From positions 1 to 64,000 of the forward strand of contig JALHNM010000005.1 in assembly GCA_022843485.1 (NCBI GenBank): DNA of 64,000 nucleotides. Direction: 5' to 3'. Each line of letters opens with the position of its first letter. The first letter of the stretch is position 1. Shown piece after piece: positions 8,293 to 17,258 of the stretch. A program made the position numbers and the translations under genes. Source of the stretch: Fimbriimonadaceae bacterium. GTDB lineage: Bacteria; Armatimonadota; Fimbriimonadia; Fimbriimonadales; Fimbriimonadaceae. The notes below the pieces were generated by a model. That model did no database searches and was not told the origin of the DNA. It was given only the letters and a program-made list of their open reading frames with translations.

Positions 8293-9047
8293 GGCGTGGT
8301 CGTCTCCGGCCCCTCCGCCTTAGGATGGCGCCTGGCGTACACCACGCCGAACAAGACGATGACCGCCATCACCACCCAGAAGAGGCGGGGGTCGAGCATC
8401 GGAATCGCAAAGCCGAGCTTGGCACCGCGATCGTGCTCGACGAACTCCACGCCGTGGTGGAGGGCCATGAACGTGAGCTTGACCCCGACCCAGGCCACGA
8501 GGGCGTAGGCCATGTGGTCGAGGGAGGGATAGCGCTCGAGGAGGCCGACGAACAGACCCGCGGCGAACCGCAGGAGGATCACGCCCAAGATCGCCCCGGT
8601 GTAGACGACCCAGAGCTTGTCCGCCCCCCTTACGACGGCCACCGCCGCGAGGACGCTATCGACGGCGAACGCAATGTCGGTCACCTCGACCGCTACGACC
8701 GTCGCCCAGAACCCTTTCCCCGCCTTCACCGCCCGCTGCGGGCTCGCGACCCCGACGAAGTGCTTCCCGGCGACGTAGAGGAGGTAAGCGGCCCCGACCA
8801 GCTGCAGCCACCAGAGGGAGAGGATCTGCGCCGCGAGCAGGATCGCGAAGAACCGGAACACGAACGCCCCCCCTAGGCCGTAGAGCAACGCCCGTCGCTG
8901 CTGGTCGGGGGGCAGGTGCCGCACCATCGTCGCGAGGACGAGCGCGTTGTCCGCGGAGAGCAGTCCTTCGAGCAGGATGAGGAACCCGATGACCGGGAGG
9001 TCGGTGGCGGCGAAGGTCTGACCGAACATCAGGGCGGGCAGGGCCAT
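8289..9047 (-). CDS. TerC-family integral membrane protein (probable metal-ion exporter)
   Basis: The protein (252 residues from this start) has about seven hydrophobic helices and the two acidic TerC signatures inside the membrane: LSADNALVLA near the N-terminus and FAVDSVLAAV mid-protein. Family members such as Alx, MeeF and YceF/YkoY export Mn2+ or supply metals to secreted enzymes. The frame is open to 9104, but the ATG at 9047 (MALPALMFGQTFA) is preceded by GGGAG at a good distance and leaves the divergent fmdB promoter region free. Manganese-related yybP riboswitches often precede this family; I see none here. Confidence 0.9.
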   Translation of the reverse strand: MALPALMFGQTFAATDLPVIGFLILLEGLLSADNALVLATMVRHLPPDQQRRALLYGLGGAFVFRFFAILLAAQILSLWWLQLVGAAYLLYVAGKHFVGVASPQRAVKAGKGFWATVVAVEVTDIAFAVDSVLAAVAVVRGADKLWVVYTGAILGVILLRFAAGLFVGLLERYPSLDHMAYALVAWVGVKLTFMALHHGVEFVEHDRGAKLGFAIPMLDPRLFWVVMAVIVLFGVVYARRHPKAEGPETTTP

Positions 9048-9096
9048 TCTGCCATACTCCCGGAGCCAGGGGCCGACACCGGCCCCGCGAACGTCT

Positions 9097-9357
9097 ATGC
9101 CCACCTACGTCTACGAGTGCCAGGCCTGCGAGCAGGTGTTCGAGGCTGACCAGCGCATCACCGAAGAGCCCCTCTCGACCTGCGCGCGCTGCGACGGGGG
9201 CCCGGTGAAGCGGCTCATCCAACCGCCCGCGATCCTGTTCAAGGGCCCTGGGTTCTATGTCACGGACTCGGCCGCAAAGCCCTCCGAGCCCGCGGCGAAG
9301 ACCGAGACCCCGGCCCCTGCCCCAACCTCCGACAACACGGCGAAGGGCGACGACTGA
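9097..9357 (+). CDS. FmdB-family zinc-ribbon protein
   Basis: This 86-residue protein has the classic FmdB/CxxC_CxxC_SSSS start, MPTYVYECQACEQVFE, with CQAC and, about 25 residues on, CARC. These form a zinc ribbon, followed by the VKRLIQPPAILFKGPGFY segment. The last 30 residues are Pro/Ala-rich and disordered, as usual for the family. FmdB was first described as a putative regulator of the formamidase operon in Methylophilus; the general role is still unclear. It is divergent from the TerC gene. Confidence 0.92.
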   Translation: MPTYVYECQACEQVFEADQRITEEPLSTCARCDGGPVKRLIQPPAILFKGPGFYVTDSAAKPSEPAAKTETPAPAPTSDNTAKGDD

Positions 9358-9399
9358 TAGCCACGTAGCGGCCGGTTTCAGCCAGAAGCGCGCCCGCCG

Positions 9400-10794
9400 T
9401 CAGCTCTCCCGCTCTTCCTCTTCGGACTTCCCGGCAGCGAGGGCCGTGTCGGCGTCGAGCCTTGCGCCATCGGGAACGGCGACTTGGGGCATTGGCCTCG
9501 GCACGTAGGCGCCGGTGAGGGCCTTGTCCCGGACGCGGAGCCGCTCGGCTCGCTCATCGGCGCCGGGCGCGACCGGCCAGAGGGTCCGGTCGATCCAGTA
9601 GCTGTGCATGAACTCGCCCCAAACGCGCTCGTAAACCTCGGCGGTCTGTCGGGCGATCCCTTCCCAGTGGAAGTCGGTCCGCAGCCGTTCGCGGGCCTTG
9701 ACCTTCATGGCCTCGGCGCGGACAGGGTCACGCAGGACACGGAGGATGCCCCAGGCGAGCGACCCGTGGTCTCCGGCATAGCTGTTCGTGCCGGTCTCGT
9801 CGTGCCGCACGACCTCCCGTAGGCCCCCGGCGTCGCTCGCGACGACGGCGCAGCCCGCTGCCATCCCCTCGAGCGCCACGATCCCGAACGGTTCGTAGAG
9901 TGACGGGAAGACGGCGACGTCGGCCACGCGGTAGAGCTGGTGGAGCGAACGGTTCGCCATAAAGCCGGTGAAGAGGACCTTGTCCTTGAGCCCGTACCAC
10001 CTGACGAAGCGCTCGAGGTTCTCGCGATGGCCCCCGCCGACGACGACGAACTTGGTGTTCGGCTCCTCGGCGAGGACGGCGCTCGCGGCGTTGAGGAGGA
10101 CGTGGATCCCCTTCTCACGGACGAACCGACCGACGTACATGACGATCTTCTCCTCCGGCCGGGCGAGGCGGCGGCGCCACTCCCCCAGTTCGTCGGGGCT
10201 CGCCTCGAACTCGAACTTCTTGGCGTCGACGCCGTTGTAGATGACGTCCGACTTGTCGGCTGGGCAGTTGAAGTAGCGGTCGACCTCCTGCTTCATGAAC
10301 TCGCTGCACACGATGACCCTCCATGCCTCATAGGTGAGCCAGTACTCCTGCTCGTGGATGTACTTGCTGATAGGGGTGTGGACGCCGTTGTTCCGGCCCC
10401 ACTCGGTGGCGTGGACGGTCGCGACGACGGGGAGCTGGTACTCATACTTCAGTTCGCGGGCGGCGTCGAGGCTCAGCCAGTCGTGCGCGTGGAAGAGGGT
10501 GGGTTGCCCCCCGGGTCGCCAGTCCTCAAGGAGCTTGCGAACCCGGAGGTCGGTGGCCTTGTTGAGGAGCTGGATCTCGTGGACGAAGTTGTGCGGCTCT
10601 TGGTCGAGGTGGACGCGGTGGACGTGGACGCCGCTGGGTTCGACCTCTTCGTCCGGGGCGAGTGGTGTGGCCTTCGTGACGACGTGGATCTCGATGCCGA
10701 GCTTGACCAACTCTTTGGACAGGTCGTAGACGTGGGGGCTGATCCCCCCGACGATCCGAGGGGGATACTCCCACGAGAGCATGATCACGCGCAT
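9400..10794 (-). CDS. GT4-family glycosyltransferase, glycogen-synthase-like
   Basis: This is a cytosolic GT-B glycosyltransferase that transfers a sugar from a nucleotide donor with retention. The N-terminal domain opens MRVIMLSWEYPPRIVGGISP, typical of starch/glycogen-synthase-like GT4 enzymes. The C-terminal domain has MYVGRFVREKGIH and the EX7E donor-site motif LYEPFGIVALE (E301 and E309). ADP-glucose-dependent glycogen or maltose-1-phosphate synthesis is possible, but sucrose- or exopolysaccharide-type activity cannot be excluded. Eight codons upstream are open, yet the ATG at 10794 matches family starts and has TAAACT 8 bases upstream (10803-10808), so a leaderless mRNA is predicted. 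The last 30 residues are a charged tail. Confidence 0.88.
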   Translation of the reverse strand: MRVIMLSWEYPPRIVGGISPHVYDLSKELVKLGIEIHVVTKATPLAPDEEVEPSGVHVHRVHLDQEPHNFVHEIQLLNKATDLRVRKLLEDWRPGGQPTLFHAHDWLSLDAARELKYEYQLPVVATVHATEWGRNNGVHTPISKYIHEQEYWLTYEAWRVIVCSEFMKQEVDRYFNCPADKSDVIYNGVDAKKFEFEASPDELGEWRRRLARPEEKIVMYVGRFVREKGIHVLLNAASAVLAEEPNTKFVVVGGGHRENLERFVRWYGLKDKVLFTGFMANRSLHQLYRVADVAVFPSLYEPFGIVALEGMAAGCAVVASDAGGLREVVRHDETGTNSYAGDHGSLAWGILRVLRDPVRAEAMKVKARERLRTDFHWEGIARQTAEVYERVWGEFMHSYWIDRTLWPVAPGADERAERLRVRDKALTGAYVPRPMPQVAVPDGARLDADTALAAGKSEEEERES

Positions 10795-10802
10795 CGGGTC
10801 GT

Positions 10803-10808
10803 AGTTTA
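10803..10808 (-). promoter_or_regulatory. -10 element of a leaderless promoter (glycosyltransferase)
   Basis: TAAACT on the minus strand lies 8 bases from the ATG at 10794. Transcription would begin at or next to the start codon. No Shine-Dalgarno sequence is present. Confidence 0.55.
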
Positions 10809-10891
10809 GCCCGTCCACCCACGGCGGGCCCGCCGCACGAGAATACGAATTCCGATGCGGTCGTGGAAGGGCCGGTCGGACGTACGGGCGG

Positions 10892-11872
10892 TCAAACGAA
10901 GCCGAGTTCGCTGAGGATCCGGGGGTTCTGACGCCAGTCCGTCCGTACTTTGACGAACAGCTCGAGGTAGACCCGCTGGCCCGTCATCTCCTCGATCTCG
11001 AGCCTGGCCTCGGTCCCGACTCGCTTGAGCATCTGACCCTTCTTGCCAATGAGGATCCCCTTTTGGCCGTCGGTCTCGACCATGATGACGACCCCGATGT
11101 GGACGGCCCCGCCCGGTTCCTCGGGCTCTTCCCAAGACTCGACGTAGGCGGCCACGGCGTGCGGAACCTCGGCGCGGGTGAGGCGGAGCACCTTCTCACG
11201 CACGAGTTCGGAGGCGAGGTCGCGCATGGGCAGATCTGTGACCTCGTCCTCGGGGTAGAGCGGGTCGCCCTCCGGCAGAAGCCCGACCAACAAGTCCAGG
11301 AGCCGGTCCAGATTCTGCTCCCGGGTCATCGAGGTCATCATCACGCGTTCGGTCGCGAAGAGCTCAACGTAGGCGTCGTAGTTCGCCTGAACCTCGGCGG
11401 GCGGCAGCAGGTCCATCTTGTTGAGGCACAGCACGACGGGGGGGCCGCTCGACTTGCGCTCCCCTTCGCCCGGCGCCGGGGAGGGCGACCCCAACCTGCT
11501 CGCCAGGGCCTGGGCGAGGGCTCGATCCTCCTTGCCGGGGCGCTTGCTGACGTCGACCATGATGAGCACGGCGTCGACGTCGCTGAGCGATTGGAGGACG
11601 GTCTCGTTCAGCACGGCACCGAGACGGTGGCGGGGTTCGTGCAGGCCGGGAGTATCGGCGAACGCGATCTGCCACTCGGGTCGGGTCGCGATCCCGAGGA
11701 TGCGTCGCCGCGTGGTCTGCGCCTTGTCGCTGACGATACTGACCTTCTGGCCGACGACGGCGTTCACGAGCGAACTCTTGCCGACGTTCGGCTTGCCGAC
11801 GACGGCTACGAGACCGGCACGGTAGGGGCGCCCTTCAGCCACGGCGCCCCCGGGAGCGGGTTCGGGCCCCAT
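10892..11872 (-). CDS. era: GTPase Era
   Basis: Era is an essential GTPase that binds 16S rRNA near its 3' end and helps 30S subunit maturation. All parts are present. The G1 loop GKPNVGKS is at residues 26-33, switch I has QTTRRR, G3 is DTPG (73-76) and G4 is NKMD (151-154). The C-terminal KH domain contains GILIGKKGQMLK (GKKG at 276-279). At 326 residues it is slightly longer than usual because of an insert at about residues 128-143 (SPSPAPGEGE), encoded by a palindromic repeat-like sequence between G3 and G4. The ATG directly follows the stop codon of the upstream gene, with GAGGGAG overlapping that stop, so the two are translationally coupled. Confidence 0.97.
   Translation of the reverse strand: MGPEPAPGGAVAEGRPYRAGLVAVVGKPNVGKSSLVNAVVGQKVSIVSDKAQTTRRRILGIATRPEWQIAFADTPGLHEPRHRLGAVLNETVLQSLSDVDAVLIMVDVSKRPGKEDRALAQALASRLGSPSPAPGEGERKSSGPPVVLCLNKMDLLPPAEVQANYDAYVELFATERVMMTSMTREQNLDRLLDLLVGLLPEGDPLYPEDEVTDLPMRDLASELVREKVLRLTRAEVPHAVAAYVESWEEPEEPGGAVHIGVVIMVETDGQKGILIGKKGQMLKRVGTEARLEIEEMTGQRVYLELFVKVRTDWRQNPRILSELGFV
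11457..11488 (-). repeat. Palindromic GC-rich repeat inserted in era
   Basis: An imperfect palindrome centred on GGCGCCGGG encodes SPSPAPGEGE in a surface loop of Era where other Era proteins have no such insert. The coded peptide belongs to the PLP-x-GEGE type produced when interspersed bacterial palindromes land in reading frames. Similar sequences occur at 30726 and 46153. Confidence 0.4.
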
Positions 11873-14800
11873 CTACTCCCTCTTGCGGAAGAGCACGTTC
11901 AGCCCAAGGTCGTCGGCTTGGCGGTCGGCGCCTTCGCGTCGGCCGTTCGCGCCCTCTTCCCCGCCACCACCCTTCCTGCGTCGGCGGCGTCGCCGTCCTC
12001 CGCGGCTTCGCTGGGCCGATTCGTCCTCGTCGTCGATCGGGACCTCGACGGGGACTTCGAGCATCGAGGGTTTGAGGAGGAGGTCGTCGGCCATCTCTTC
12101 GCTCCAAGACTCCTCGACCCACTCGTCGAGCTTCATGATTGGCACGTCGAACCGCATCGCGTCCCAGTGGAGGGTGTTGTCCTGCCGGGGGAGCGGGTCT
12201 TCGAGCCGGAGGGTCTCGGCCGGGTCGGTCGCGAGCAGGTGCTCGACGTCGGCCCGCAACCCGACCAGGAAGCTGTGGGTCGAGCCGTCGAGGCCGTGGA
12301 ATCGGAGGCTGTTCGCCTCGGTGGCCATCCACTCGCCGGTCGTGAGGGAGTAGGCGGCCCAGCGCTCGGGGAGCATGACCGTCCGCGGGGCGGTGCCGGT
12401 GCAATGGACCGTCAGGAACGGTCCCCGAACGTGCACGACGTCGTTGGTGAGGCTCCAGACATGGGCGCCGGCAGCCTCGCCGAGCGCACGGAAGAGCCCG
12501 GGGGTGACGACGGGCTCGCCGAGGAACACGCTGGTCCACGACTCGCCCCGTTCGCCGGGGAAGTCGCGGCGCACGAAGCTGGGCAGCCCGGTCTGGGAGT
12601 ACTCACCGAGCACCCGGCCGTCCTCGGGGATGGCGAAGTAGCTCGGTTCGAGCCTCCCCCCGGCGGCCATGCCCTTCTCGGGGAGGGCCTGGCAGAGCGG
12701 GTCTCGGAAGTTGAGGATCGTCGTCCCGGACTTGCTGTTAAACGGTTGGGGCCGCAGGGCGATGCCTGTGACCTCGCGCACCCGTTCGAGGCTCTCGCGC
12801 CCGCCTTCGAAGAGTCCGGCGCAGTACACCCAGAAGAGCACCTTGCCGTCGCGCTGGAGCCGGGTCTTGATCGCGCTGCGGACCTCGGGCCGGATGTCCC
12901 AGGCGTTCACGAACACGTGGAGCTTGGACTCCGGGAAGCTCTCGCGGTGGGCGAGGTCGCTCAGCAGGTAGAAGCCGACGCTCAGGCCAGAGCGGACGAC
13001 CGACTCGCGAACTTCCTGGACGAGCGTCTCGAACGCCCGGGGGTCGACGAGGTAGGCCAAGGAGCGCTCGTCGATGAACACGGCCACGTCGGGGGCGGTC
13101 TGAGGGGTGGCGAGGCGCCAAGAAAGGGCGTTGTGGACCCTGCCCCCACGCTCCCAGATCCCGTGCGAGTTGAGCCAGCCGTTGCCCCAACTGTCCATCC
13201 AGCAGACGCCGCCGCCATGGGCGAGGGCCGCACCGACTCCGCGCCAATGGACGCTCTCGAGCGCCTGGGGGGTCTTCATGACGGGGTTGAAGTCGTCCGC
13301 CTCGCGCCGCCCGCTGATCGGCGTCTTGAAGTCCTCCTCGCTCATGAACAGCTTGCCGTTCAGCGCGAAGGAGTCGATCGGGCCGGGGGCCGAGGCCGAG
13401 CCGCCGGGCTCGCGGTTGCGGTAGCTGGGCGGTCCGGCGATGTAGTCGATATCCGGGCAGCGCAGGAGCTTGCCGAGCGAGAGGTGACCGCTGTAGGCGT
13501 GGCTCCATTCGAAGGTGTAGCCATAGCTCGCACCGACGAGGTACCGACCTTCGCTGGCCCGCTTGACGGCGTAGGCCAGGCCAGCGATGCGCTCGCAGGT
13601 CGAGTCGCTCAGGAACAGGTGGTAGTCGACCCAGCGCCGGGCCTTGCGGTCGGTCCGGACGAAGTCCTCGCTCTGGGCGCTGAGGGTCTGCTCGTCGGGG
13701 ACGGCGACGGTGTCGAACTGGGCTTGGCCGTCGAACCAAGAGGCTCGGAGCGAGACGGCGTCGTCGCGGTAGCGCTGGCGGAGCCACAGACGGAACTTGT
13801 CGGTGGCGGCGACGGAGGTGTCGTAACCCGCTTCGCGACCGAAGAACCACTCCCCGCGCTCGATGTGCAGCCCCATCACGTGGCCGCCGGTGTCGACGAT
13901 GCGAAGCTTTCGTACGAACGACTCGAGGCAGGACTCGGCCACGGACCAGAAGGCGTCGTCGCAGAAGCTGGGTTCGGCGACGCCGCCGTCCTCCAGGATG
14001 TAACGGCCCTTCGGGTAGGTCCTCTCCCATCCGTCCGCGGCCACGAACACCGTGCGGAAGACGATCTGGGCGTCGGGGTCGACTTTCGTGACCGCCTTGA
14101 TCAGGTAACCGGCGAAGCCGACCGCCTGGTCGACGGCCCTCGGGTCGACGTCGAGCTCCACGAGCAAGGAGTAGAGGTGGAGTCCGTTCTCGGACGCCAG
14201 CTTGACCTCTTCGAGGACCGTGGCGAGGTGGTCCTCGTCCTGGGCGTTGGCGAAGAACGCGACGGGCGGGTAGACCGTCTTGTGGCGGACGAGCACGGGC
14301 ACGCCGTCACGCACGACGACCTGCGCGGCGTCGGCCGGGATGGCGATCGGTTCTCGCACGGGCAGTTCGGGGGTCTGCGGCCGCTTTGGGGTCCGCGGGC
14401 GGACTTGCTCCTCGCGGACGGGTTCGGGCTGGGGCGCGGCGCGACGGGCCTGCTCTCGGCCACGCCGTGGCTCGGCGGGGGCGGGTTTCGGCTCGACGAC
14501 GGCGGTCGGCACGACGTCGCGCCGGTCCTTGCGCTTCCGGCTCCGGCGGCGTCGCGGGGCGAGCCCGGACTCGTCGCCGTCCCCTTCGCCTCCAAGGCCG
14601 TCAGGGGCGGTCTCGTCGAGATCGGGGGGCGAATCGACGTCGTCCTCGGTCGTCGATGGGGGCGGACCGGCCGAGCGGGTCCGCCACACGGGCACCGGGA
14701 GCGGGTCGCCGTAGGCGGGGTCCTCCGGGGCGAAGACCGGCTCTGCCTTAGCGGCGGCGGCGCGGCGACGCGGAGACTTCGCCGGTTCGGCTACGGGAGT

Positions 14801-15268
14801 AGCGGCGGACGGAGCGGACGCGGCCGGTGCCGGCTCAGGCTTCGCCTCCGGTTTGGCCTTGGGCTCCGGTCGGGGCTTGGCCGCGGCCGGGGTTCGACCA
14901 GCGAAGAGCGGCGGAGCCTTCGGCTTCGCGGCGGGTTTCGCTTCGGGTTCGGCCTGGGGTTCGGCGGGGGATTTCGGGCTGGACTTTGGAGTGGACTTGG
15001 CGGCCGGCGTCGACGGGGTCTCGGGCTCGGCTAGCTTCGTGCGAGTTCGGGGTCGCGGGGCCTTCTTCTCGACCTCGACCAGTTCGGCGAGCGTGCCGGG
15101 GGCCTTCGCGACCGGCTCGACCACTCTCTTGGCTCGGCTGCGGGCGGGGGCCTTCTCGACCGGGGTCTGGGTGGGGGCAGCGGCTTCGGCCGCGGGCTTC
15201 GACCGGCGTCTCGGGGTCTTGGGTTCCGGACTCTCAACGGTCGGTTCGGACTCTTTCTTCTTCGGCAT
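11873..15268 (-). CDS. Glycoside-hydrolase-42-like protein with long disordered N-tail and Arg-rich C-tail
   Basis: This 1131-residue protein has three parts. Residues 1-300 are disordered and rich in Pro, Ala, Lys, Glu and Arg (runs such as RRRRSRKRKDRR). Residues 300-1080 look like a clan-A glycosidase of the GH42 type. A TIM-barrel stretch has LHIERGEWFFGREAGYDTS (E470 a candidate acid/base) and FRLWLRQRYRD, which resembles the FRxWLxxKY motif of GH42. KLFMSEEDFKT follows (E644/E645 candidate nucleophile), then a trimerisation-like domain with DVAVFIDERSLAYL. The last 50 residues contain GGRRRRRRRKGGGG, as in RNase E tails. There is no signal peptide, so it seems cytosolic. The frame is open further upstream, but MPKKKESEP at 15268 is the natural start. 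It is directly coupled to era. Confidence 0.85.
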   Translation of the reverse strand: MPKKKESEPTVESPEPKTPRRRSKPAAEAAAPTQTPVEKAPARSRAKRVVEPVAKAPGTLAELVEVEKKAPRPRTRTKLAEPETPSTPAAKSTPKSSPKSPAEPQAEPEAKPAAKPKAPPLFAGRTPAAAKPRPEPKAKPEAKPEPAPAASAPSAATPVAEPAKSPRRRAAAAKAEPVFAPEDPAYGDPLPVPVWRTRSAGPPPSTTEDDVDSPPDLDETAPDGLGGEGDGDESGLAPRRRRSRKRKDRRDVVPTAVVEPKPAPAEPRRGREQARRAAPQPEPVREEQVRPRTPKRPQTPELPVREPIAIPADAAQVVVRDGVPVLVRHKTVYPPVAFFANAQDEDHLATVLEEVKLASENGLHLYSLLVELDVDPRAVDQAVGFAGYLIKAVTKVDPDAQIVFRTVFVAADGWERTYPKGRYILEDGGVAEPSFCDDAFWSVAESCLESFVRKLRIVDTGGHVMGLHIERGEWFFGREAGYDTSVAATDKFRLWLRQRYRDDAVSLRASWFDGQAQFDTVAVPDEQTLSAQSEDFVRTDRKARRWVDYHLFLSDSTCERIAGLAYAVKRASEGRYLVGASYGYTFEWSHAYSGHLSLGKLLRCPDIDYIAGPPSYRNREPGGSASAPGPIDSFALNGKLFMSEEDFKTPISGRREADDFNPVMKTPQALESVHWRGVGAALAHGGGVCWMDSWGNGWLNSHGIWERGGRVHNALSWRLATPQTAPDVAVFIDERSLAYLVDPRAFETLVQEVRESVVRSGLSVGFYLLSDLAHRESFPESKLHVFVNAWDIRPEVRSAIKTRLQRDGKVLFWVYCAGLFEGGRESLERVREVTGIALRPQPFNSKSGTTILNFRDPLCQALPEKGMAAGGRLEPSYFAIPEDGRVLGEYSQTGLPSFVRRDFPGERGESWTSVFLGEPVVTPGLFRALGEAAGAHVWSLTNDVVHVRGPFLTVHCTGTAPRTVMLPERWAAYSLTTGEWMATEANSLRFHGLDGSTHSFLVGLRADVEHLLATDPAETLRLEDPLPRQDNTLHWDAMRFDVPIMKLDEWVEESWSEEMADDLLLKPSMLEVPVEVPIDDEDESAQRSRGGRRRRRRRKGGGGEEGANGRREGADRQADDLGLNVLFRKRE

Positions 15269-15443
15269 GTGCGCACAGGCGGGGCCGCTCGCCCACCGGC
15301 CGGGTGTGGGTGGGTCAGCGGGCGGCACTCGACGCCGGGAAGAGTATGGCAGATGAACCGGGTAGGGCCCCGCCGACCGGGCACTGAGCACGCCCCGCAG
15401 ATCTGCCGATGATCCTTTACGGAGGCTCCTTAGGAGAACCGAA

Positions 15444-17258
15444 ATGGACATCCGACTCATGACCGCCCTCAAACCGGCGGCGGACGCCCTCGCCCGGCCA
15501 CGGCCGGCGGCGGCTCCGAGCCCGGTCTCGAGGCCACCCACCGGCGACCCCCCGCCGAAGGTCGATAACGGCCTTCGCCCGGAAGCGACGCGCGACGAGC
15601 AGAAGACTCCCGCCGAGACGCTGGACCGAGCGAAGGCTCCAGACCGAGCCACAGACCGAGCCCTCGAACGAGGTTCGCCCGACCCGACGACCGACCCCGA
15701 CCCGGCTCAAGCGGTCGCCCTCCTCGCCGAGACCCTTGCCGGGTACGGCTTGGGGACGGCTCAGGCCGCTGACGCGGGCGTCGAGCCCGTCGCTTCGCTG
15801 CGCCAGGCGATCCAGGCCGCACCGATACCGGCGTCGATCAAAGAGGTCTTCCTCGGGATGGTCGACGTCGCGAGCGGAGCCCCCGCCCCGGCGGCGGACC
15901 TGATCGGTCTTGGGCGCCCGGTGCCCACACCGGTCCCGCCCGTCCCGGGGCGACCCCTTCCCTACTCCGAGGCCGTCGGCCCCGAGCTGCCGGTGCCGAG
16001 CCCGACTTCGGTCGAAGTTCCCGAGCCCGCGATCTTGCCCAGGCCCACTTCCGACCCGGCGTCCCAGGTTCCAGTGCCCTCTCTTGGTCGGCCCGAGCCT
16101 GTCCCGGTTCCCAACCCGACCCCGGCACCGGCGATCCTGCCGCGCCCGACGATGGGCGATCCAAACGGCCTTCTCGCCTCGAGCGGACCGCAGGCCACTG
16201 GGCAGACTCTCGACGCGGAGACTGTCGCCGCTCTCAACCCGGTGTCCGTCACGGTCGAGACGGCGGCCCCGGTGCCGGTGGACATCCGGCCCGCGAGTCG
16301 CCGCGAGGCCCCGGAGCCAAGGCTGATGCCCTCGGCTGTGACCGAAACACCGGAGCCCAGTCCCGTCCCGAACCCGAGGCCCGTCCCGGCGGCGGACACG
16401 GTGCCAACACCGGGCCCGACCCCGGTGCCAGGCTCCCCGGCCTCAGCGTCTGCGATCCCCGGGATCGCGATGACGGCCACACCTCGCGAGATGCAACCGG
16501 GACGCCCGGTGCCCGCACCCCCCGTCGCCACCTCGACGACGGAGTCCGAGCCCGTCCCGGCTCCCCGCCAGGCCAAGGGCGAGCAGAGGCCGTTACCCCC
16601 TATCGGCCCGGGCGTCCCGAGGCCGGTCCTCGACGGACCCGTGCCACGCCCCACCCCGAACCCGAAGGGAGACTTCCAAACCCTGCTCGAGGTGCCGGTG
16701 ACCGAATCGGAGGCGCCGACGCCCGGGATCGTGCCCAGTCCGAGTGCACCGCCGACGGAGGCCCCGAAGGCCCGGTCGACCACCGAAACCCCCGCTCCTA
16801 CGACCCAAGCCCTAGCCCGGGAGACCGCCAACGCGGTCGTCCGGCAGGTAGCGGACCGGATCGAGACGATGGTCGTCGCCCGCCAGAGTGGGAACGTGAC
16901 CGTGCGGCTCGAGCCGGCCGACCTGGGGACGATCACCATGACCGTCAAGTCGATGGGTCAGCGGATCGACGCTGAGGTCAGCGCGAGCGAGGACTCGGTA
17001 CGCGCGGCCTTGGCTGCCAACCGCCAAGACCTCGTGCAGAGCATCGAGAGTCGGGGCCTCACGTTGAACTCCTTCAGCGTGGGGGCGGAGACGAACGCCG
17101 ATGCTCGCGGGCAGCAGTTCGCGAGCTACCGCGAGGCCCAAGGCGAGGCCGTGCGGACGGCGGTGATGGGTTCGCTCTTCGGCGACGGTCGGCGTGACGA
17201 GCCCACCCCTCGGACGCTCGCGACCCGGTCGATGAGCCTGGTGGAGGTGTTCGCGTGA
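15444..17258 (+). CDS. fliK: Flagellar hook-length control protein FliK
   Basis: This 604-residue protein is exported through the flagellar type III system, measures hook length and switches export specificity. Residues 1-460 are an extreme Pro/Val/Glu low-complexity region of PVPxP-type units, as expected for the flexible FliK ruler. Residues 465-570 form the conserved Flg_hook domain: VVRQVADRIETMVVAR, then NVTVRLEPADLGTITMTVKSMG and SIESRGLTLNSFSV. An AGGAG Shine-Dalgarno site (15432-15436) lies 7 bases before the ATG, unlike many genes here. The stop overlaps the GTG start of flgD (GTGA), so they are coupled. It is first in the flagellar cluster and divergent from the glycosidase-like gene. 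Confidence 0.9.
   Translation: MDIRLMTALKPAADALARPRPAAAPSPVSRPPTGDPPPKVDNGLRPEATRDEQKTPAETLDRAKAPDRATDRALERGSPDPTTDPDPAQAVALLAETLAGYGLGTAQAADAGVEPVASLRQAIQAAPIPASIKEVFLGMVDVASGAPAPAADLIGLGRPVPTPVPPVPGRPLPYSEAVGPELPVPSPTSVEVPEPAILPRPTSDPASQVPVPSLGRPEPVPVPNPTPAPAILPRPTMGDPNGLLASSGPQATGQTLDAETVAALNPVSVTVETAAPVPVDIRPASRREAPEPRLMPSAVTETPEPSPVPNPRPVPAADTVPTPGPTPVPGSPASASAIPGIAMTATPREMQPGRPVPAPPVATSTTESEPVPAPRQAKGEQRPLPPIGPGVPRPVLDGPVPRPTPNPKGDFQTLLEVPVTESEAPTPGIVPSPSAPPTEAPKARSTTETPAPTTQALARETANAVVRQVADRIETMVVARQSGNVTVRLEPADLGTITMTVKSMGQRIDAEVSASEDSVRAALAANRQDLVQSIESRGLTLNSFSVGAETNADARGQQFASYREAQGEAVRTAVMGSLFGDGRRDEPTPRTLATRSMSLVEVFA

Noticed and set aside
11063-15034. Very long open frame on the plus strand opposite era and the glycosidase-like gene
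   Set aside because: It is the GC-rich antisense shadow of two well-supported genes, with Ala/Gly/Arg/Asp-biased low-complexity translation and no domain.
15269-15443. Sigma-54 or sigma-28 flagellar promoter before fliK
   Set aside because: TGGCAG occurs near 15350, but the expected GC at the -12 position with correct spacing is missing and no sigma-28 pair is seen.
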